This document shows, in pieces, positions 57,796 to 64,000 of a DNA stretch of 64,000 nucleotides. Position 1 is the stretch's first letter. Each line of letters opens with the position of its first letter. The notes beneath the pieces were generated by a model. That model was not told the origin of the DNA. It made no database searches and saw nothing but the letters and a program-made list of their open reading frames with translations. Both the position numbers and the translations under genes were made by a program. The stretch comes from JAQVEB01 sp028698105 (lineage in GTDB: Bacteria; Bacteroidota; Bacteroidia; Bacteroidales; Dysgonomonadaceae), in the NCBI GenBank assembly GCA_964293155.1, contig CAXYYA010000001.1:75993-139992 (forward strand), given 5' to 3'.

Positions 57796-58197
57796 ATGGA
57801 CGAAAAACTACAGCGATATTTCAATAACGATCGGTTTGCTGCCATGTGCGGACTGGAAATCGTGGAATGCCGTCCCGGATACTCGAGAGTGCAGGTGCAA
57901 ATCAACGATTCGCATTTAAACGGCGCCGGATACGTCCATGGCGGATTGCTGTTTACCTTGGCCGATTTTTGTCTCGGCACGGCGGCGAATGCTTACGGTC
58001 ACATCGCGCTGAGCGTTAATTCCAACATAACTTTCATCGCCAAATCATCCGGAGGAACACTCATCGCCGAAGCCGTTGAAATTGGGAGAAGCAACCCGCT
58101 TTTCACATACGACGTGAATATTTTTTCCGAAACCGGAGAGCTTTTAGCCCATTTTACGGGTATGGCTTATAAAACACAAAGGGAAATTGACATTTAA
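57796..58197 (+). CDS. PaaI-like hotdog thioesterase
   Basis: This 133-residue hotdog-fold protein has the PaaI-type motif AGYVHGGLLFTLADFCLGTAANA (about 44-66; HGG and Asp region) and LSVNSNITFIAKSSGGTLIAEA strands. It would hydrolyse aryl-acetyl-CoA or another short acyl-CoA, protecting free CoA next to PaaK and IorAB. The start (MDEKLQRYFNNDRFAAMCG) is 9 bases after the ACT gene, and the aminotransferase follows after 21 bases, so the three are co-transcribed. Confidence 0.9.
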   Translation: MDEKLQRYFNNDRFAAMCGLEIVECRPGYSRVQVQINDSHLNGAGYVHGGLLFTLADFCLGTAANAYGHIALSVNSNITFIAKSSGGTLIAEAVEIGRSNPLFTYDVNIFSETGELLAHFTGMAYKTQREIDI

Positions 58198-58218
58198 CCA
58201 TTTATAAAAAACCACATT

Positions 58219-59415
58219 ATGACACGATTTGCAAGCAGCGTTTCAAATCTCCGTTCATCGGAGATCCGCGACCTGATGAGCCTTGCCACGGCTCCCAACA
58301 TCATCTCTTTTGCCGGCGGCATGCCCGGCAACGAGCTTTTTCCGCTCGAAACCCTGGACAAAATTTACCATTCTCTTACCGAAAAAGAGAAACAACTCGC
58401 CATGCAATACGGCCCTACAAACGGACTACCTGCGTTGTTGGAGTCTTTGTCGGAATACCTTGAAGCCAAAGGCCTGCCGGTAAAGAAAAACCGTTTGATG
58501 ATCACCACCGGTTCGTTGCAAGGCATCCATATTTTGGCGAAGGCATTTATTGATCCGGGCGATCCGGTATTGGTAGAAACACCCAGTTTCATCGGAGCGT
58601 TGTCGGCTTTTCGCGCATACGACGCGCAATTTGTTACCGTGCCATTGAAAGGTGACGGAATGGACATACAGAAACTCAAAGAAAAGCTGGAAACCACACG
58701 GCCAAAACCCAAATTTTTGTACTACGTCCCCAATTTTCACAATCCTGCCGGGATCATTTATTCAGAAGAGGTGAAACGGCAGATCATTGAATTACTTAAA
58801 GATCAGGATATTCCCATTATCGAAGACGATGTGTACAGCGATCTGTATTTTTACGAAGAAGACGTTCCGAAAATGCAACTGATCAAAGCCATGGATCCCG
58901 AAGGGATTGATGTGTGTTACTCCGGCTCATTCTCGAAAATCCTCGGGCCCGGCTTGCGGCTGGGTTGGATGCTTGTTCCCGAGCATATCTACAAAAAATG
59001 CGAACTCATCAAGCAATCCATTGATGCCTGCTCGCCCAGCATTTCGCAGGTGATCGCCGATAAATTTCTGCGCGAAGATTACATTTCGGATTACTTAACG
59101 ACAACGCGTAAAGAATACAAAAAACGCGGCCTTGCCATGATAGAGGCTCTGGAAAAATATCTGCCGGAGTGTGTTTCGTTCGAAAAACCGCGCGGCGGTT
59201 TTTACACGTGGCTCAAGCTGCCCGAAGGCACCGATTCCACCCTTATTTTGAAAAAAGCCATTGAGAAAGGCGTGGTTTTCGTCACCGGAAAAACTTTTGA
59301 TCCCGACGGAGTAAAGAACGATTACATGCGCGTTTCGTTTTGCAATACCGATGTGGAAACCATTCAGAAAGGCATTCCCATTATCGCGGAAGCGATTCGG
59401 GAAGTGTGCGGATAG
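58219..59415 (+). CDS. PLP-dependent aminotransferase (aromatic/aminoadipate type)
   Basis: This 398-residue fold-type I enzyme has ISFAGGMPGNELFPLE (about 28-43), YGPTNGLPALLESLSEYLE, the cofactor-binding DDVYSDLYF and the PLP lysine in CYSGSFSKILGPGLRLGWML (Lys near residue 242), plus FEKPRGGFYTWLKLPEG. It is closest in look to LysN/MocR-like 2-aminoadipate and aromatic aminotransferases. As last gene of the cluster it can supply aryl pyruvates to IorAB. The specific amino donor is unproven. Confidence 0.9.
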   Translation: MTRFASSVSNLRSSEIRDLMSLATAPNIISFAGGMPGNELFPLETLDKIYHSLTEKEKQLAMQYGPTNGLPALLESLSEYLEAKGLPVKKNRLMITTGSLQGIHILAKAFIDPGDPVLVETPSFIGALSAFRAYDAQFVTVPLKGDGMDIQKLKEKLETTRPKPKFLYYVPNFHNPAGIIYSEEVKRQIIELLKDQDIPIIEDDVYSDLYFYEEDVPKMQLIKAMDPEGIDVCYSGSFSKILGPGLRLGWMLVPEHIYKKCELIKQSIDACSPSISQVIADKFLREDYISDYLTTTRKEYKKRGLAMIEALEKYLPECVSFEKPRGGFYTWLKLPEGTDSTLILKKAIEKGVVFVTGKTFDPDGVKNDYMRVSFCNTDVETIQKGIPIIAEAIREVCG

Positions 59416-59444
59416 GATAACGTTTTCAGTTGGAATTTACGGCC

Positions 59445-60464
59445 TCATTTTATACCCAGTAATTCCAACGATTTTGTGGAAGTGCCGTACGTTTCCCAAT
59501 ATTTGCGCGCGCCTTTTTCCAGTTTCGTTCTGTATTCATCGTCATTTCTGATTTTCAGAATGGCTTCTTTGATGGCCGCTTCGTTGTATTCCACGAAGTG
59601 GACGTTTTCTCCATGTGTCAGCGGTTCCGGCAAATCGTTGACAAGCGGCAACGAAACAATGGCCTTGCCGAGCGCCATAAACTCGCTGAGTTTCCATCCG
59701 TGGCTCCCATTGGAAAAAGGTGTGTTAAAGGCAAGTACCGACCTGCGTGTTTTCTCCAGATATTCCTTTACCGAAACGCTTCCTTCGCACTTGAACTGGG
59801 TGAGTGAGGGGTTGCAATTAACATTTTTGGAGAAAGTCAATCCGCCGTCAAAATTCAGATCAGGGATAGCATTGCAGGCGGCAATAAATGCGGAATTCGC
59901 CTCGTTGAATCCCGGATCGTTCTTTTCCCAATCGTCATTCGGCCATACGGAACTCAGGTGAAAGATATAGTTTTTATCTACTTCCGGCGCGGGATTTTCG
60001 TATTCTTCATAGTACACGCGATAGCGGCATTGCTTGCGGTAGTCCACGATAAACTTGAAAGGAAATACCTTATAAAAAGTCTTCCACATATTCTTCCACG
60101 CGTAAACAAAAGAATCAACGTGGCTCCAGAGTTTTATTCCGAACGAAGGCGCAAGCGAAACCAATTTTTGCTGATATTCAGCCGATGTGTTCTTTCGATT
60201 CGCGTTCACGTGGCCGTAAACATCGCACCAGGCATATTCTCTGGGTTTCACATCACTGGTTCCTCCAAAGTCAATGCAATATTTTTTATGATCAATGACA
60301 AAATTCAGGCAGTTTTTACGATTTTCCAAACTTTGAAACGGTTTATTTGTGAAAATCACATTTTTTACGCCAAATTTTTGATAAAAGCCGTGAATGTAAA
60401 AGCCGGCATAGTTGACGTTTACGAGCGGATCAACGTAAACTTTGGTATTACTTGTTGGTGGCAT
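59445..60464 (-). CDS. Glycosyltransferase family protein
   Basis: This 339-residue protein has no membrane segment. The C-terminal half resembles GT-B enzymes: FSNGSHGWKLSEFMALGKAIVSLPL (about residues 250-274, read in parts) with the acidic EF region, NDLPEPLTHGENVHFVEYNEAAIKEAI, and the terminal helix KLEKGARKYWETYG. The N-terminal half (YVDPLVNVNYAGFYIHGFYQKFG) is less typical. The donor and acceptor are unknown. I chose the ATG at 60464; a TTG eight codons upstream is possible. It is convergent with the aminotransferase gene. Confidence 0.78.
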   Translation of the reverse strand: MPPTSNTKVYVDPLVNVNYAGFYIHGFYQKFGVKNVIFTNKPFQSLENRKNCLNFVIDHKKYCIDFGGTSDVKPREYAWCDVYGHVNANRKNTSAEYQQKLVSLAPSFGIKLWSHVDSFVYAWKNMWKTFYKVFPFKFIVDYRKQCRYRVYYEEYENPAPEVDKNYIFHLSSVWPNDDWEKNDPGFNEANSAFIAACNAIPDLNFDGGLTFSKNVNCNPSLTQFKCEGSVSVKEYLEKTRRSVLAFNTPFSNGSHGWKLSEFMALGKAIVSLPLVNDLPEPLTHGENVHFVEYNEAAIKEAILKIRNDDEYRTKLEKGARKYWETYGTSTKSLELLGIK

Positions 60465-60609
60465 ATTTTTGATTATTGATAAATTCAACGAATGACAAAG
60501 TTAAAGAAATAGATTGGGTTTTCAATCGAATAATCCTTTTTCATCTCAATTGTTTGTGATGCAATGGATACGTTTTAAACCATTTTCCCCTATCGTGTCA
60601 TAGTGAGTG

Positions 60610-62438
60610 ATGAAAAAACTTTTATTTCCAGAAATGATCAATAAGAAAACCTATTCGCAATCGTTCAGAGAACTTTTCCGTCATCTGCTCCCATTCGTAA
60701 AGCCGTATAAGAAGATGATAGCGGGCACATTGCTGCTCACGCTCATCGGCTCGTTTGCCGCACAGGTGAACCCCATCCTCGTGAACGAAACCGTCACGCG
60801 CGTGCAACAACTACTGCAACAACCCGATCCACTGCAAAACGGAGTGCGCCTGCTGCTCATTATTTCGGGAATCATGCTGGCCAACGAATTGCTGAACATC
60901 GGCATCCAGTTCGGACAGAAGTACTTCGGCGAAAAAATACGCATCCGCGTGGGAAGCGACCTTTCGCAAGCGGCGGTGGACAGATTACTTTCGTACAAAA
61001 TGTCGTTTTATTCCGATCCCGAAAACCAGACCGGTTTGTTGCAAACCCGCATCAACCGGGGCGTGGAAAGCCTGATACGGCTGGTGCAGAATTTCTTTCT
61101 CGATATTCTGCCGCTGTTTTCCACGGCAATGATTGCATTGTTCGTAATGTATAAGGCCAATCTCTACGTGGGATTACTGGCGACCATCATTGTTCCGGCC
61201 TATTTCTACGTGAGCCAGCGACAGGCTAAGAAGCTGAAAGGAGCGCGTATGCAGTTGCGCGGCCATCGCGAACAGAAAAACAACGGACTGATCAATATCA
61301 TTGACTCCATTACGGTGATAAAAAGTTTTGTGCGGGAAAAACTGGAAGGCAAAAAACAATTCGATCTGCAAATGCAGATGCTTACGAATCAGCTCGAAAC
61401 ACGACAGACGAGTTATGTATTTGACAGTTTGAAATCGTTTATCCAGCAAATAGGTGTTGTGCTGATCATTATTCTGACGGTTTTTCTGGTACTCGACGGA
61501 CAGATGGGCATCGGCGCCATCATGATGCACATCATGTTGTTCCGGAACGTTTCGGCACCCATCGGACAACTGCATCGCATTTACGACGAAGTGAACGACG
61601 CGATCATCTACGCCGACGGATTTTTCGAAGTGCTCACGAACGATGATGCGCTTGAAACAGGTGGAAAGACAACTGCGGTTAACGTACAGGGAAATTTGAG
61701 GTGCGAAACGTGAGTTTCACCTATCCCAACGGAAAGCAGGCGCTTCGCGATGTGAATCTGACGCTTGAAAGCGGCAAAACAACCGCCATTGTCGGATTGA
61801 GCGGCGCCGGCAAGAGCACGCTCATTAATTTGCTCTGCAAATTTTATAAACCCGACGAGGGCGAAATCCTGCTGGACGGCATGAACCTGGAAGACTACGA
61901 GAACGCTTCGCTGCGAGAAAATATCGGGTTGGTGTTGCAGAAGAACCACATCTTCAAAGGCAGCATCTACGATAACATTCTGTACGGCAACACCGCCGCA
62001 ACCGAAGAAGAGGTGATGGAAGCTTCCAAAAAGGCGTTCCTGCATGAACAGGTTCTTCTGCTACCGGACGGGTACCAAAGCGATGCCCATCAACTGAGTG
62101 GCGGCCAGCAACAGCGCATTGCCATTGCGCGACTGTTCCTGAAGAACCCGCCGGTGATCTTTCTGGACGAACCCACCGCCAGCCTCGACGCCATTGCCAC
62201 GGAACACATCAAAATGAGTATGGATGCCATCAAAGAGAACCGCACCGTGGCCATTATCTCACATTCGCTTTCGCAAATTGTGGATGCGGACCGGATCTAT
62301 GTGTTGAAAGAGGGGCAAATGGTTGAATCGGGAACGCACGAGTCGCTCTACCGGTTGAACGGCGAATACCGCAAAATCTTCGATGCGTCTGCGCGCAGCC
62401 TGAATCTCGACAAAATGATCGAAACCATGAGCGCATAA
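60610..62438 (+). pseudogene. ABC exporter gene broken by a frameshift
   Basis: One exporter (about 609 residues expected) is split into two frames. The first frame (60610-61713) holds the membrane domain with six helices (KMIAGTLLLTLIGSFAAQV, LLLIISGIMLANELLNIGI, LFSTAMIALFVMYKANLYVG) and ends early after GNLRCET. The second frame (GTG at 61701 to 62438) holds the nucleotide-binding domain: Walker A VGLSGAGKSTLI, signature QLSGGQQQRIAIA, Walker B VIFLDEPTASLD and H-loop IISHSLSQ. Reading TTTGAGGTGCGAAACGTGAGT as FEVRNVS shows the continuation; a single-base change near 61692-61697 would rejoin them. It is either a true pseudogene or a sequencing error in the AAATTT run. Confidence 0.85.
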
Positions 62439-62463
62439 GAAACACCCGATGTGTCTTCTGTTT

Positions 62464-62673
62464 TCAGATTTTTGTCAGCGCCGATCCTTTGTGCGCCGCA
62501 ACGTGATCGGTTTTGCTGCTTTTAATTTCATATTGCGGGTCTTCTTCCGTAGCGTGATGGGTGTAACCCTTGTAATTGAAATCTTTTGTGTGTACCTTGA
62601 TAATGGTTCCCGAAACCTTTCCCGCTTCGGAGTTCCAGCTTACTTTATCGCCCACGCTGAATTTTGTTGCCAT
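62464..62673 (-). CDS. DUF2945-type small protein
   Basis: This 69-residue protein reads FSVGDKVSWNSEAGKVSGTI (about 5-24), HHATEEDPQYEIKSSKTDH (about 39-57) and AAHKGSALTKI, a pattern I recognise as DUF2945, annotated in databases as a hypervirulence-associated TUDOR-like fold; the true function is unknown. It ends 25 bases after the ABC exporter stop (on the opposite strand) and has its own start at 62673. Confidence is good for family, low for role. Confidence 0.78.
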   Translation of the reverse strand: MATKFSVGDKVSWNSEAGKVSGTIIKVHTKDFNYKGYTHHATEEDPQYEIKSSKTDHVAAHKGSALTKI

Positions 62674-62747
62674 GATTCACTTTTTTAATCGTTAAACAAA
62701 TCTGTATAGAAGTAAACAACAGGTTTCACGCTTGTATGCATGTGAAA

Positions 62748-63437
62748 TTACTGATTAAAAGCTTGTATATATTTATCAATATACCGTTGCTTTTCTTTCG
62801 ATTTATATTGCTGAATGTAACGCGGATGCTCCAGAACCGTTAAACGGCCAAAGAATTTTGCTTCCTGGTTGAGTTTATGAAGGAAAACGGCATTCTTCTT
62901 TCCGAGCACAAAAACCTCGGAAGTATCCAATCCAATGCCGATGTGTTCTTTCAGCGACTCAATCATAAATTCTTTTACGCTGTTAAACAACGCCCGATCA
63001 TCGTAATAATTGGCGTTGAGCCACTTGCCGCTTTTTGTTTTACGAATGATCGCCAACGGAAACACAGAGTTTATGTAAAAACGGCGGTAGAAATCCGCAG
63101 TTCCCCCAAAGGCTTCGATCATTTCATACACAAAAGCAGAGGAAACTTCGTGCGTGTGCACCGATTTCATTTCGATACCGCAAACTCCCTGCAAGCGTTT
63201 TGTGTCGGTGAAAGGGATGCCCGTGGCTCCTGCGCGGTGCCTGCCCTGATTTATGCCGACGATAAACCTGCGTTGCAATGCATCGTTGTAATATTTGTAG
63301 TAGAATTGTTGCATGGCCTCCATGGTTTCGGGATTATCCATGTACGGATTCAATACCTGAAAGCCTTCGGGCAGTTTACCCGAATAATGCAGGCGGCGGT
63401 TGAAGTCGATCACTTTTTCTGCAAAGCTGGCGGTCAT
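62748..63437 (-). CDS. SMUG2-like uracil-DNA glycosylase family protein (DUF4918)
   Basis: This 229-residue protein looks like the SMUG2/DUF4918 group of uracil-DNA-glycosylase superfamily proteins: FIVGINQGRHRAGATGIPFTD (about 58-78, read in parts; the G-I-N-P-G-like motif A has Q-G-R-H-R), CGIEMKSVHTHEVSSAFVY, YINSVFPLAIIRKTKSGKWLN (about 130-150, Asn-Ser region) and FVLGKKNAVFLHKLN, where others have the second catalytic-type motif. It would excise damaged or deaminated bases. No neighbour clarifies it. The ATG at 63437 is well placed. Confidence 0.75.
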   Translation of the reverse strand: MTASFAEKVIDFNRRLHYSGKLPEGFQVLNPYMDNPETMEAMQQFYYKYYNDALQRRFIVGINQGRHRAGATGIPFTDTKRLQGVCGIEMKSVHTHEVSSAFVYEMIEAFGGTADFYRRFYINSVFPLAIIRKTKSGKWLNANYYDDRALFNSVKEFMIESLKEHIGIGLDTSEVFVLGKKNAVFLHKLNQEAKFFGRLTVLEHPRYIQQYKSKEKQRYIDKYIQAFNQ

Positions 63438-63556
63438 TTTTTGAATGTTGAGTTGCCGGCGAATGATACGGCAACGGTTTTCTGTGATATTAACGCGAAG
63501 ACTTGGCGCGTTGTTCGGAAAACGCGCGGATTACGGATGAGTGAAGCGCGCTGGAT

Positions 63557-64000
63557 TTAGAAACTCCACGAAATACCGCCGTAGAAATGCCGCGGCAGGC
63601 CGGGATAGTAGTATCGGGGCTCTGCCTTGCCGAAGGCAACCGCATTCACGGTAAGCATGGGCGAATAATGCGTATCGGTTACGTTGTTTGTTCCGGCGAA
63701 AATATCGAACCTTCCGGCTTTGGACGTTGAAAAACCGTATGTTGTTTTAACATCCGACAGAAAATAACCGTCGTTCTTTACGGTGTTGGCATCGTTTATG
63801 AACTGGCTTCCCGTGTACTGAAACCTGAAATCGAAACTCAGACCGCGCAGCGGATCCCAGCGAAAAGCCGACTGCCAGAGATGCGAAGGGATTCCCGGAA
63901 GCGTATTGCCGTTGTAGGTGTTCCCGTCGTCGGTGAAATCTACGAATGTATTATCGGAAAACGTGTAACTTGCGTTCATGTTCAACCGGCCGGGAAAAGC
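63557..64000 (-). CDS. TonB-dependent receptor, C-terminal end (cut by window edge)
   Basis: This frame is open to the right edge of the window and ends with a stop at 63557. It encodes the last 147 residues of an outer-membrane barrel: FPGRLNMNASYTFSDNTF, GIPSHLWQSAFRWDPLRGLSFD, FQYTGSQFINDANTV, FDIFAGTNNVTDTHY and the end PRYYYPGLPRHFYGGISWSF, with terminal aromatic as in TonB-dependent receptors (FhuA/siderophore-type look). The N-terminal plug is outside the window. The true start lies beyond 64000. Confidence 0.88.
   Translation of the reverse strand, partial: AFPGRLNMNASYTFSDNTFVDFTDDGNTYNGNTLPGIPSHLWQSAFRWDPLRGLSFDFRFQYTGSQFINDANTVKNDGYFLSDVKTTYGFSTSKAGRFDIFAGTNNVTDTHYSPMLTVNAVAFGKAEPRYYYPGLPRHFYGGISWSF

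Overview
The window is chromosomal DNA of an anaerobic, fermentative member of the Bacteroidota, most likely order Bacteroidales. The evidence is TonB/ExbBD and TonB-dependent receptors with CarboxypepD_reg-like N-termini, short Cys lipoproteins, promoters of the Bacteroidota type (TTTG, about 20 bases, TAnnTTTG), weak Shine-Dalgarno sites, biotin-dependent Na+-pump decarboxylases, and 2-oxoacid:ferredoxin oxidoreductases. The species cannot be named from sequence reading alone; amino-acid-fermenting Dysgonomonadaceae/Porphyromonadaceae-type organisms would fit. No rRNA, tRNA, CRISPR array or intact transposase was seen.

Layout. 1-6.2 kb (minus strand): rpsA (cut by the left edge), a DJ-1/PfpI protein, and an exbB-exbD-[HEPN-MNT]-tonB operon, then pdxJ. 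6.3-7.6 kb (plus): a short ACT-like protein and nadK. 7.7-13.8 kb (minus): a methylmalonyl-CoA decarboxylase cluster (mce, mmdA, an OadG-type lipoprotein, a biotin carrier, two tandem beta subunits separated by a terminator-like hairpin, and an additional 59-residue OadG-like protein). 13.9-22.4 kb (minus): pfkA, ispH, cmk, a MutS-type ATPase, a geranylgeranyl-reductase-type flavoprotein, an NlpE-like lipoprotein, a DUF4298 protein and pruA. 22.7-22.9 kb: a MITE-like element. 23-27.7 kb (plus): a TonB-dependent receptor, a META-type lipoprotein and proline dehydrogenase. 27.8-33.2 kb (minus): korB, korA and an EF-G paralogue with a degenerate GTPase motif. 33.5-40 kb (plus): a penicillin-acylase-type hydrolase, a lipoprotein, a Ca2+-type P-ATPase and a PNPOx-like protein. 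40-41.6 kb (minus): an alpha/beta-hydrolase lipoprotein and a small outer-membrane barrel. 41.9-45.3 kb (plus): a second complete Na+-pump decarboxylase operon (oadG-oadA-oadB). 45.4-51.4 kb: an EamA transporter, pnp, a cupin and an AspT/YidE-type transporter. 51.6-59.4 kb (plus): iorA, iorB, paaK, a double-ACT protein, a PaaI thioesterase and an aminotransferase, interrupted by a palindrome-rich repeat and by a MjaI-like restriction-modification pair. 59.4-64 kb: a glycosyltransferase, an ABC exporter broken by a frameshift, a DUF2945 protein, a SMUG2-type protein and the 3' end of a TonB-dependent receptor.

How the genes fit together. Mce and the mmd cluster take the succinate route to propionate and couple decarboxylation to Na+ export. 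The oadGAB operon is a parallel pump, probably acting on oxaloacetate. KorAB, IorAB, PaaK, the aminotransferase and PaaI suggest oxidative fermentation of amino acids, with aromatic 2-oxoacids going to acyl-CoA and then ATP plus arylacetate. PruA and proline dehydrogenase oxidise proline to glutamate.

The observations I find most worth checking are the HEPN-MNT pair inside the Ton operon, the methyltransferase with a degenerate nuclease-like tail next to a MjaI-like endonuclease (with apparently few CTAG sites), the doubled decarboxylase beta subunit with its hairpin and tiny gamma-like partner, and junctions where one gene's terminator T-run serves as the next gene's -33 box.
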